Assembly: GCA_964449135.1 (NCBI GenBank)
Contig: CAYUXZ010000003.1
Location: forward strand, 1 to 64,000
Direction: 5' to 3'
Length of the DNA stretch: 64,000 nucleotides
Source of the DNA: SZAS-103 sp964449135
GTDB lineage: Bacteria; Pseudomonadota; Gammaproteobacteria; Xanthomonadales; Xanthomonadaceae
This document shows, piece after piece, positions 18,029-26,900 of this stretch. Position 1 is the first letter of the stretch. Every line of letters starts with the position of its first letter. A program made the translations under genes and the position numbers. The notes beneath the pieces are model-generated. The model worked only from the letters and a program-made list of their open reading frames with translations, had not been told where the DNA came from and did no database searches.

Positions 18029-18682
18029 TCATACGTCCCGGGCAATCTGCCTCTCGGTTGCGACTTTTTTCGTCACTATCCGCCCGACTGTGGAGGCCAA
18101 CGCATTGTTGATCGTGTGGCCGGCAGCGACGGTCAACAACCCGTGCGGCAAGACGATCAGGCAAATTACGGAATACGTGATGGCTTTACCGATGCAATCG
18201 AGGTAGGTGTGGTTTCTCAAGTGGAGAAACCCGAATACCACGCCAGCAAGAATGGCCGAGGACGCACTCAGCCCGATCAACAGGATCGGAACGCAAAGCA
18301 GGCCGTCTTCAGAAGGGGCATACGCAACATTTCGAAGTCGAAATTGAGACAGATAGAACTCGTCTTGCTTCTTCTCGTATTCCCGCTGTTTGACCTTCCA
18401 TTCGTCGTATTGCTTCTGCCATTCCTCCTGACTCAGTGGCGCAGGCGGTACGACGGCCTTCCGCCAGGAATGAAGACGGTCCAGCCGTGGAAAGCACTTG
18501 GCGCCGATGGTGGCCAGTGAAATTGCCACAAACAGATTGATCGCCATGGAGCCGAGCGCCCACGGAAGCGAAAACGAAAAGTCGCGATACGAGAGCAGGT
18601 AGTAGGCGAACAGGCCATACCCCGCGATCCGCAGAATGGGGAAAAGTTTCTTGTTTGAAAGGAGCTTGCTCACATGGCTCAT
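18029..18682 (-). CDS. Uncharacterised four-helix membrane protein, lower GC
   Basis: I do not recognise this 217-residue protein. It has about four hydrophobic segments (near 12-30, 40-60, 129-153, 163-187) and a charged, probably coiled-coil cytoplasmic stretch at 83-112 rich in Glu, Lys and Gln (EEWQKQYDEWKVKQREYEKK). Codon use and base composition are clearly less GC-rich than all neighbours, which suggests recent acquisition. It starts 7 bases after the fadB-like stop on the same strand and could be read from that transcript. It faces pilZ tail to tail with a 15-base gap. Confidence 0.7.
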   Translation of the reverse strand: MSHVSKLLSNKKLFPILRIAGYGLFAYYLLSYRDFSFSLPWALGSMAINLFVAISLATIGAKCFPRLDRLHSWRKAVVPPAPLSQEEWQKQYDEWKVKQREYEKKQDEFYLSQFRLRNVAYAPSEDGLLCVPILLIGLSASSAILAGVVFGFLHLRNHTYLDCIGKAITYSVICLIVLPHGLLTVAAGHTINNALASTVGRIVTKKVATERQIARDV

Positions 18683-18689
18683 TCGCCGA

Positions 18690-20738
18690 TCAACGCAGCG
18701 TCGCGTCGTCCCAACCGGGGCGGGGAGCGAAGCGATCGCCGTGGCGCTGCTGCAGCGCGACGAGCTTCGCCTTCAGCGCGTCCGCGCCGACCTTGCGGAT
18801 GTGCGCGATCGGGCCGCCGCGGAACGGCGCGAAGCCGGTGCCGAAGATCACGCCCGCATCGAGCAGGTCCGCGTCGGCGACCACGCCTTCGTGCAGCGCG
18901 GCGACCGCCTCGTTGAGCATTGCGAGGATCATCCGGTCCTCGAGATCTTCGGGCGCCTTGTAGTCGGCTGGTACCGCGGGCTTGACCGCCTTGCCGTTCT
19001 CCCACTTGTAGAAGCCCTGGCCGTCCTTGCGGCCGCGCTGGTTTGCGGCGAGCTTTCCTTCCAGCCCGTTCGGAATCGGAAGATTGAGGAAGGGCGCGAG
19101 CACCTTGCCCACGTTGGCGGCGACATCCAACCCGACCACATCGGCGAGTTCGATCGGCCCCATCGGCATGCCGAACCTCAGCGCGGCCTTGTCGATGACC
19201 GGGCCGGGGATGCCTTCGCTGTACGCGGTCATCGCTTCCATCATGTACGGCATCAGGATGCGATTGACGAGGAATCCGGGCGAGCCAGCGACCGGCACCG
19301 GCAACTTGTCGATCGCGCGGCAGAACGCGGCCAGGCGCGTGCCGGTTTCGTCGGCGACGCCATCGTGGCGCACGATCTCCACCAGCGGCATCAGCGCTAC
19401 CGGATTGAAGTAGTGCAGGCCGGCGAAGCGATCGGCGTGATGGAGTTTCGCCGATAGCGAAGCCAGCGGAATAGACGAGGTGTTCGAGGTCATCAGCGCG
19501 TCGGTTGCGAGCTTCGATTCGACGCGATCGAACAGCGCCTGTTTCGCTTCGAGGTTCTCGAAGATCGCCTCGATCACCAGCTGCGCCTTCGCGACGCCTT
19601 CGCCTTCGACGTCGGCCTTCAGGCGCGCGGCGGTTTCGGCGCGCTTGCCCTCGTCCTTGATCCGCTTCGCATACAGCTCGCCGGCACGCTGCAGCGCGGG
19701 TTCGATGTATTTCAGCTCGCGGTCCTGCAGGGTGACGTCGAAGCCCTTGTAGGCGCACCACGCGGCGATGTCGCCGCCCATCACGCCTGCGCCGATCACG
19801 TGCACATGCTTGATGCCCGAGTCCTTGCCGCCCAGTCCCTTCAGGCGTTCCTGCAGGAAGAACACGCGGATCAGGTTGCGCGCGGTGTCGGTCTTCGAAA
19901 GCTTTGCGACGGAACGCGCCTCGGCCTTCAGGCGTGCGGCAATGTTGCCGCCGCCGTTGCGCCGCCAGGTCTCGATCAGCGCGAACGGCGCGGGATAGTG
20001 TTCCTTGCGTGCCTTGCGCGCGACCTGCTTGAGCATCGCCGGCGCGAGCAGTCTCCGCGCGATCCAGGTGTTCGTCACCCAGGCGAGGAATCGCTGTTTC
20101 AACGGCCGCTTCGCACGGCGCCTGGCGAGTGCGATCGCGGCGTCGAGCAGCGCATCGGGCTCGGCGAGCTTGTCCACGAAGCCCATCGCATACGCAGCCT
20201 GGGCGGAAATCGATCGGCCGGTCAGCATCAAATCCATCGCCGCGGGCGCACCGATCAGCCACGGCAGGCGCGCGCTGCCGCCCCAGCCCGGATAGATGCC
20301 GAGCTTGATCTCGGGCAGTGCGATGCGGGTGTCCGGCGCCTTGCTCGCGACGCGCCAGCGGCAGGCCAGCGCGAGCTCGGTGCCGCCGCCCATGCAGTGG
20401 CCGTGGATCGCGGCGACGGTCGGCATCTTCAGCGCGGACAGTTTCTGGAAGATCGACTGGCCGCGGCGCAGCACGTCCTCGGTACGACCTGCCGCATCGA
20501 AGCTCGCGAATTCCTTGATGTCGGCGCCGGGCGCGAAGCCGCCGGGTTTGGCCGAACGCACGATCACCGCCTTGGGCGGGTCGATCGCGATGCGCTCGAT
20601 CATCAGCTCCAGTTCGTCGAGCACCGCCTGCGCGAGCGCGTTGACCGGCGCGTCGGCGCGGTCGAGGCTGAGCACCAGGATGCCGTCGGGTCGCAGTTCG
20701 ATCTTCCAGTGGCGGGGGCGCAATCCGTCGAAGAGCAT
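18690..20738 (-). CDS. FadB/FadJ-like multifunctional beta-oxidation enzyme
   Basis: Enoyl-CoA hydratase plus 3-hydroxyacyl-CoA dehydrogenase. The start at 20738 (MLFDGLRPRHWKIELR) gives 682 residues; in-frame codons upstream cross the promoter. The N-terminal crotonase domain has the oxyanion region KPGGFAPGADIKEFA, and both catalytic acids in HGHCMGGGTELALACRWR and LPEIKLGIYPGWGG. The NAD-binding domain begins at HVHVIGAGVMGGDIAAW near residue 313, with the catalytic FAGLHYFNPVALMPLVEIV His downstream. No thiolase partner (fadA) is adjacent, so FadJ-like or FadB-like cannot be decided. Confidence 0.9.
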   Translation of the reverse strand: MLFDGLRPRHWKIELRPDGILVLSLDRADAPVNALAQAVLDELELMIERIAIDPPKAVIVRSAKPGGFAPGADIKEFASFDAAGRTEDVLRRGQSIFQKLSALKMPTVAAIHGHCMGGGTELALACRWRVASKAPDTRIALPEIKLGIYPGWGGSARLPWLIGAPAAMDLMLTGRSISAQAAYAMGFVDKLAEPDALLDAAIALARRRAKRPLKQRFLAWVTNTWIARRLLAPAMLKQVARKARKEHYPAPFALIETWRRNGGGNIAARLKAEARSVAKLSKTDTARNLIRVFFLQERLKGLGGKDSGIKHVHVIGAGVMGGDIAAWCAYKGFDVTLQDRELKYIEPALQRAGELYAKRIKDEGKRAETAARLKADVEGEGVAKAQLVIEAIFENLEAKQALFDRVESKLATDALMTSNTSSIPLASLSAKLHHADRFAGLHYFNPVALMPLVEIVRHDGVADETGTRLAAFCRAIDKLPVPVAGSPGFLVNRILMPYMMEAMTAYSEGIPGPVIDKAALRFGMPMGPIELADVVGLDVAANVGKVLAPFLNLPIPNGLEGKLAANQRGRKDGQGFYKWENGKAVKPAVPADYKAPEDLEDRMILAMLNEAVAALHEGVVADADLLDAGVIFGTGFAPFRGGPIAHIRKVGADALKAKLVALQQRHGDRFAPRPGWDDATLR

Positions 20739-20775
20739 GACTTGTCGTCCATTCGTACGCGTAGTGAACGGACGT

Positions 20776-20804
20776 ATCATCGGGCCCGGCGCAGGACCGG
20801 TCAA
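20776..20804 (-). promoter_or_regulatory. Candidate sigma-70 promoter for the fadB-like gene
   Basis: Reading the minus strand, TTGACC (20804-20799) is followed after 17 bases by GATGAT (20781-20776), 37 bases before the start codon. It lies divergently beside the rpoE promoter. Confidence 0.5.
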
Positions 20805-20829
20805 ACCGGCAAGCCTCGACCCGAACGCC

Positions 20830-20858
20830 GGAACTTTTCCCGCGATCGGCTGTCATTA
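20830..20858 (+). promoter_or_regulatory. Sigma-E-type promoter of rpoE-rseA-mucD
   Basis: GGAACTT (20830-20836), a 16-base spacer, then TCATTA (20853-20858) matches the GGAACTT-N16-TCnnA consensus of RpoE-class promoters. The predicted start is about 33 bases before the rpoE ATG. This implies positive autoregulation of the operon. Confidence 0.75.
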
Positions 20859-20897
20859 CCAACGGCCCAGGGCCGTGCGCATGGAGAAAGGGCGCGG

Positions 20898-21491
20898 ATG
20901 GGCGAGAACGAACTGGACCAGGCGCTGGTCAAGCGCGTGCAAGGCGGCGACCGCGCCGCGTTCGACCTGCTGGTGCGCAAGTACCAGCACAAGATCGCGG
21001 CATTGATCGGGCGCTATGTGCACGACTGGAGCGAGTGCCAGGATGTCGCACAGGACACCTTCGTACGCGCCTACAAGGCGCTGGCGAATTTCCGTGGCGA
21101 CGCCCAGTTCTACACCTGGCTCTACCGGATCGCCGTGAACACCGCCAAGAACCACCTCGTCGCGACCAACCGCCGTCCGCCCGCCGAGGACGTTGACGTC
21201 GCCGACGCGGTGAACTTCGCGAGCGCCGCGCGCCTGCGCGACGACGACACCCCCGAACACGAGCTACTGCGCCGTGAAATCGAAAACACCGTCGCCGACA
21301 CCGTCGCGGCGCTGCCCGAGGAACTGCGCGTCGCGGTCACCTTGCGCGAGATGGACGGCCTGAGTTACGAGGAGATCGCCGAACGCATGGGCTGCCCGAT
21401 CGGCACGGTGCGCTCGCGCATCTTCCGCGCACGCGAGGCGATCGACGAAAAACTCCGCCCACTGCTGGATTCCGAACGGGTGCGTCCATGA
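20898..21491 (+). CDS. rpoE: ECF sigma factor RpoE (sigma-E/AlgU type)
   Basis: Envelope-stress sigma factor. ATG 20898 gives 197 residues. Region 2 shows LVKRVQGGDRAAFDLLVRKYQHK, the CQDVAQDTFVRAYKAL segment and WLYRIAVNTAKNHL; region 4 shows LPEELRVAVTLREMDGLSYEEIAERMGCPIGTVRSR, the helix-turn-helix recognising the -35. It is followed with a 4-base overlap by an anti-sigma gene and then a HtrA protease, the Xanthomonas-type rpoE-rseA-mucD arrangement, and is preceded by its own cognate promoter motif. Confidence 0.96.
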   Translation: MGENELDQALVKRVQGGDRAAFDLLVRKYQHKIAALIGRYVHDWSECQDVAQDTFVRAYKALANFRGDAQFYTWLYRIAVNTAKNHLVATNRRPPAEDVDVADAVNFASAARLRDDDTPEHELLRREIENTVADTVAALPEELRVAVTLREMDGLSYEEIAERMGCPIGTVRSRIFRAREAIDEKLRPLLDSERVRP

Positions 21492-22270
21492 GCGAGAAGC
21501 GTTCCAACGAATCCGTCCCCGGCGATGAATCGCTGCGCGAGGAACTGTCCGCGTTCATGGATGGCGAACTCGATGCCGACCGCGCGCGGTTCCTTCAGCA
21601 GCGACTGCGCCACGACACCGAACTGCGCGTGCGCTGGGAACGCTGGCAACTGCAGTCCTCGGCGATGCGCCGGCAGGCGCAGCCTCTACCCGTGGATTTC
21701 GCCGATCGCGTCGCGAGCGTGCTCGATGCGGATGCGGTGAATGCCGTGCCGGTGCGCAGCCGCACGCTGCGCTGGGCGGGCGGCGCAGCGCTCGCGGCCT
21801 CCCTCGCGGTCGCCGGCGTGTTCGTGTTCGACGCCAGCCATCGGCCGTGGGCTGGCGCTTCCTCGTCGATCGCGTCCGTGCGGCCCGCGACGCAGCCCGC
21901 TGCTTCCGTGGCCGCGTCGTCCCAGCCGACCGCGACGGTCCAGCGCGCCGCGGTCGTCGTCCCCGAGCCGACGATCACGTCGCCCAGGCTCGAAACCGCG
22001 CGGATCGAGTTGCCCATTCCGGTGCACGACGGCGTGGTCGGCGCGTTCCGTTCGCCGCTGCGACCGGTGCTGGCGCGGCATCGCCAGCCCAGGCCCGAGT
22101 TTTCGCCGTTCCCGCAACCGTTCGTCATCGATCCGGAACTCGAGGCCTATCTCGAACAACAGAAGACGGGCGGCACGCGCGACCCGTTCCTGCGCCGTGC
22201 GCCGCAGGCGCAACCCGCGCAGGACGACAGCGTGCGCGCGGTGTCCTACCCGCAGGGCGACGGGCACTGA
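21488..22270 (+). CDS. rseA: Anti-sigma factor RseA
   Basis: Membrane-bound inhibitor of RpoE. 260 residues; the N-terminal cytoplasmic domain EELSAFMDGELDADRARFLQ is the RseA/MucA sigma-binding signature. One membrane segment follows at about residues 95-115 (LRWAGGAALAASLAVAGVFVF), then a Pro/Ala/Ser-rich periplasmic tail. The ATG overlaps the rpoE stop by 4 bases. No RseB/MucB gene follows, so control of RseA proteolysis may rely on MucD and site-1 protease alone. Confidence 0.9.
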   Translation: MSEKRSNESVPGDESLREELSAFMDGELDADRARFLQQRLRHDTELRVRWERWQLQSSAMRRQAQPLPVDFADRVASVLDADAVNAVPVRSRTLRWAGGAALAASLAVAGVFVFDASHRPWAGASSSIASVRPATQPAASVAASSQPTATVQRAAVVVPEPTITSPRLETARIELPIPVHDGVVGAFRSPLRPVLARHRQPRPEFSPFPQPFVIDPELEAYLEQQKTGGTRDPFLRRAPQAQPAQDDSVRAVSYPQGDGH

Positions 22271-22331
22271 CCGCGGCGCCATCGCCGCAAGCGATTTCCT
22301 TTTAACCGGCTAACCACTGGAGAGTCGTTCC

Positions 22332-23882
22332 ATGTACCGAGTCAAGCACCTCAAGACGATGGGTCTGTCCGCGCTCGCGATCGCCGTGATCGGTTCGGCG
22401 GCTTCGATCGGCTGCTCGTTCGTCGCCGATCCCGCGCACGCGGGCAACCCCGCCACCGCGATCGCGCCCGCTGCCGCGCGCCCCGAAGTCACGATCGCGC
22501 TGCCCGATTTCACTTCGCTGGTCGAGCAGGACGGGCCGGCCGTGGTCAGCATCGAGGCCGAGCACGATCCGCACGAGCGCAAGTCCGCGTCGCGCGATTC
22601 CGGCGACTCCGAAGATCCGAATGGCGACGACATGCCGGAAATCTTCAAGCGCCTGTTCCCCGAAGGGCCGAACATGCCGATGCCGCGGATGCCGCAGGAT
22701 TTCGGCGGTACCGCGCTCGGCAGCGGCTTCATCATTTCCGCGGACGGCAAGATCCTCACCAACCACCACGTCGTGGACGGCGCCGACCGCGTGATCGTGC
22801 ACCTGTCCGATCGGCGCGAGTTCACCGCGAAGGTGATCGGCAGCGATCCGCTCGCCGACGTGGCATTGCTCAAGGTGCAGGCGACCGGATTGCCGTTCCT
22901 CAAGCTTGCCGACTCGAAGTCCCTCAAGCCGGGCCAATGGGTGGTCGCGATCGGTTCACCGTTCGGCTTCGATCATTCCGTGACCGCGGGCATCGTCAGC
23001 GGCGTGGGCCGGCGCTCGATCGATCCCAGCCAGCAGTACGTGCCTTTCATCCAGACCGACGTACCGATCAACAAGGGCAATTCCGGCGGCCCGCTGCTGG
23101 ACCTGCGCGGCGAGGTGGTCGGCATCAACTCGCAGATCTTCAGCAACTCCGGCGGTTACATGGGCGTGAGCTTCGCGATCCCGATCGAGACCGCGATGAA
23201 CTCGGTGCAGCAGCTCGAAGCCGGCGGCAAGGTGCGTCGCGGCGTGCTCGGCGTGCGCATCCAGGAAGTCACCGGCCCCATCGCGCGCGCGATGGGCCTG
23301 CCGCGCACCGGTGGCGCGCTGGTCGCGTCGGTCGATCCCGACAGCGGCGCGGCGAAAGCAGGAGTGAAGACCGGCGACCTGATCACGAGCTTCAACGACA
23401 GTCCGATCGACAGCTCGGCCGACCTGCCGCCGCTGGTCGGTTCGCTGGCGCCGGGCAGCCGCGCGAAGCTCGGCATTCGCCGCGGCGGCAAGCCGATGGA
23501 ATTCACCGTCGCGCTGGGCGCACTGGATCCGGACACGATCCTCGCCGGCGCTTCGCGTGGCGACGACGGCGACTCGGATGCTCCGAAAGCGTCTGCCGCG
23601 GCCTCGGGCCTGGGCCTGGACGTGCAGGAGCTCGCAAGCGCGCAGCGCAAGAAGCTCAAGCTCGACGCGGGGCAGGGCGTGCTCGTCGCGCGCGTGTCCG
23701 GCGCGGTCGCCAAGCGCGCCGGCGTGCAGGAAGGCGATGTGATCCTTCGCGTGGGCGACCGCGACATCGGCAGCACGGCCGAGTTCGCCGCCGCGGCGAA
23801 GCAGGTCAAGTCCGGCGATTCGGTGATGCTCCTGCTGCGGCGCGGCGCGCAGACCCAGTTCGTCGCGCTCGGCCCGATCTGA
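22332..23882 (+). CDS. mucD: Periplasmic serine protease DegP/MucD
   Basis: HtrA-family chaperone-protease of the periplasm. 516 residues with an N-terminal export signal (SALAIAVIGSAASIGCSFVA; possibly a lipobox at Cys). The catalytic triad is His in LTNHHVVDGADR, Asp in DPLADVALLKV and Ser in NKGNSGGPLLDLRG. Two PDZ domains follow, starting near GVLGVRIQEV and LGLDVQELAS. As third gene of the rpoE operon it degrades misfolded envelope proteins and dampens the response. A terminator follows. Confidence 0.95.
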   Translation: MYRVKHLKTMGLSALAIAVIGSAASIGCSFVADPAHAGNPATAIAPAAARPEVTIALPDFTSLVEQDGPAVVSIEAEHDPHERKSASRDSGDSEDPNGDDMPEIFKRLFPEGPNMPMPRMPQDFGGTALGSGFIISADGKILTNHHVVDGADRVIVHLSDRREFTAKVIGSDPLADVALLKVQATGLPFLKLADSKSLKPGQWVVAIGSPFGFDHSVTAGIVSGVGRRSIDPSQQYVPFIQTDVPINKGNSGGPLLDLRGEVVGINSQIFSNSGGYMGVSFAIPIETAMNSVQQLEAGGKVRRGVLGVRIQEVTGPIARAMGLPRTGGALVASVDPDSGAAKAGVKTGDLITSFNDSPIDSSADLPPLVGSLAPGSRAKLGIRRGGKPMEFTVALGALDPDTILAGASRGDDGDSDAPKASAAASGLGLDVQELASAQRKKLKLDAGQGVLVARVSGAVAKRAGVQEGDVILRVGDRDIGSTAEFAAAAKQVKSGDSVMLLLRRGAQTQFVALGPI

Positions 23883-23904
23883 AAGCGATCCGGCGTGTCG
23901 AAAC

Positions 23905-23932
23905 GAAACCGGCGCCCGAGGGCGCCGGTTTC
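23905..23932. terminator. Bidirectional terminator between mucD and the autotransporter gene
   Basis: GAAACCGGCGCC (23905-23916), loop CGAG, GGCGCCGGTTTC (23921-23932): a perfect 12-base-pair stem between two convergent genes. Flanking A/T bases are short on both sides. Confidence 0.75.
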
Positions 23933-23958
23933 GTATTTGGCGGTAGCGGATCGAGCGA

Positions 23959-26900
23959 TCAGAACTCCAGCCTCAATCCCACCGAGACGTTGTACTGGCT
24001 CAGGCCGCTGCGCTGCAGCGTGCGCTCGTAGAGGATGAAGGCCGAACGCCCCTGCGCGAACACGCCCGACAGGCCCAGTCCCAGGCGGAACCAGTTCGAA
24101 TCGGTCGCATCGCCGGTGATGTGGATCGGCGTATGCGACGGATCGTAGATGAACTGCGCGGTGATCGCCTGCGGATCGCTCTTGAAGTCGTGGTTCCATT
24201 CCAGCGATGCGTTCGGCAGCAACACGCCCCAGCTGGTGCTGTGGCTCCAGGACACGCGTGCGCCGAGGATGCTCGTCAAGCCGGTGACACTGCGTGAGTC
24301 CACCGCCAGGCCCAGGCCGCTGCCCGGGCCGTTCTGCAGCGTTTCCTGGTAGGCGTCGAAGCCGATCCGGCTCCAGATCGCCTGGCCGTAGGGGCTGAAG
24401 TTCCAGGCGTCCTTGTGGAAATCGCCGCCGAAGGTGACCGCCGCTTCCTCGAATTTGCCGCCCGGGTGGGCGGTCGCGGTCTGGTTGACAATGATGCTGG
24501 TGCCGCCGGGCAACGGCAGCGTATAGGCGATGCGCCGGCTCAGGTCGTAGCTGTTGTGGCCGTAGGTGAGCACGCTATCCACATACCAGCTCTTCTTGAA
24601 CGTCCAGGTGCTGTAGGCCGACAGGCTGTAGCCGGTCATGCCGACACTGCCCTGCGATTGCGCAAGATCCGTGTCTTGCCTCGAATAGCCCAGCGCCGCT
24701 CCGAATATCCAGTTGTCCTGCTTGCGGTAGTCGATGCCGAAGGTCAGGCCGTTGGTGTCGAAGTCGTATCCGGGCGTCACGCTGCCAGGCCGCGCCGCGC
24801 CGTGGCCCAGCGTGCCGGTCACGAACACGCCCCACTTGGAGAAGCCGGAGTCGGACGCCGAGTCCTTGCCGTTGTCGTTCGCGGCAAGGAAACCGTTGAG
24901 CAGGTTGCCGAACGGCAACAGCCCGCTGCCGTTGTTGAACGCCAGTCCGGCGAGCGAAACGCCGCCCTGGTTGCCCATCCCGGATCCGCTGCGCAACACC
25001 GCCAGTCGCGCGTCGATGTTCTGGAACTGCGTGACCGCCGCGACCGAGGCCGAGGTGGACTGCACCTGCGCCGACTTCGTGATCAGCTGGTTGATCGCGT
25101 TGACCGTCGCGCCGGCGTTGACGCCGGTGGATGCGCTCAGCGCCTGGCATTGCGCGAGCAGGTCGGCTTCCTGCGGACTCAGGTTGGTCTTGGCCGCGAG
25201 CGCGGGACAGGCGTTGTCGAGCGCGCCGGCGGTGGCCGACTGCGCCGGCGTCAATCCGGGCAGGGTGACCAGCCCGGTGCTGAAGTTGAAGGTGACCGCC
25301 GCATTCGCACGCGTCGAACTCGCCTGCACCGTGACCGGCGCGCTGCCCGTCGCGGAAACCGTGTTGCTCGCCTTGCCGTTCGCGTCGGTGACGCTTGACG
25401 CAGAGGTCAGGTGGCCGTTGGTCGCGGACCAGTTGATCGTGGCGCCGGCCACCGGCGCGTTGTTGAAGTCCTTGAGCAGCACCACCATCGGTGCGGACGT
25501 CGCATTGCCGAGCAGGGTCTGGTTGTTGCCGCTGACGATGCTCAAGCTCTGGTTGTTTGCGAGCGCGACCACGGTGATCTGCACGAACTGGCCGTTGACG
25601 TTGTTCGGATCATGGGCCTGGATGATGCTCGTGCCCGGCGTCGCGCCGAAGTTGAAGGTCGCGGTGACGTCGCCGCTCGCATTGGTACCGGTGGTCGAGC
25701 TGATCAACGTCGCTGGGCCGGACAGCACGCTCCATGCGACCTGGTTGGGCGAGTTGGTATTCGGCGTGCCGTCGCCGTGGAAGAGTCGAATCACGATCGG
25801 CTGGCCAATCGTGCCGGGAAGGCCGGTCTGGCCGTCGCCGGAGACGATCGCCGCATGGCCCTGGTTCTTGTCGTTCGCCAGCGTGAAGACTGCCGCGTGA
25901 CCGCTGGTGGAATCGGTCGCGGTGACCGTCGAACTCGGTAGCGTGCCGAAGGTGAAGCCCATGCTTGCGCGGCCGCTGGCGTTGGTCACGCTGGAGGAAG
26001 CGTCGGGCGCCGCCGCGCCTGCGATGGACGTCCAGTTGATCGTGCGTCCCACGACGACCAGCCCGGCCGCATTGCGCACCTCCACGACGAGCGGCTGCGT
26101 GCCGTGGGTTCCCTCGGGGCCGGCCTGGCCGTTGCCGGAGATGACGTTGAGCGAATCGGCGCCGACGCCGGTGGCGAAGGCGGGAACAACGATCGGACCG
26201 ACGAACGGATTGGCGCTCGTCGCCGAAGCCGTGATCTCGTTGACGGACGCGGTGGCGCCGTAGGTGAAGCCCATGCTGGCCTGCCCGTTGGCGTTGGTGA
26301 GCGAGGTCGTCGCATCCAGCACGGCGTCGCCGTTGGCCACGGCCCAGGTGATGGTCTGGCCGGGGAGCGGATTGCCGGCCTGGTCGCGGTACGTCACCAC
26401 GATGGGTTGCGCGCCGTGCGTACCGACGAGTCCACTCTGTCCGCTACCGGATGTGACGACCAGCGTTTCGGTTCCGTAGGAAGTGACCGTCGCGCTGTTC
26501 CCGCCGCCGCCCGCCGATTGGCCGTGGATCGCGACCTTGCCGACCGCGCCGTAGTTGAAGCTCACCTGCACCAGGCCGTTGACGTCGCTCACGCTGGTCG
26601 TTGAGCTGGTGAATACGACATTGCCTTGGAACCCGAACTGCCCGTTGGCGAATTGCGACCAGGTGACGGTCACGCCGGACAGAGGATTGCCGGCTTGGTC
26701 CACCACTTTCATCACGATCGGGTTCGCGCCTGCGGACTGCGAAGCGCCAAACTGCCCGGCGCCGGAAACCGGCAGCATCGATTGCCCGGTCACGGACGGA
26801 GACACGTTCAGGCTGCGGAATACGCCGCGGGTGTCCGTGGGGTTGAATTGCGAAGCCTGGGTGCCGAAGGTGAAACCCATCGTCGCCTTGCCGGTAGCGT

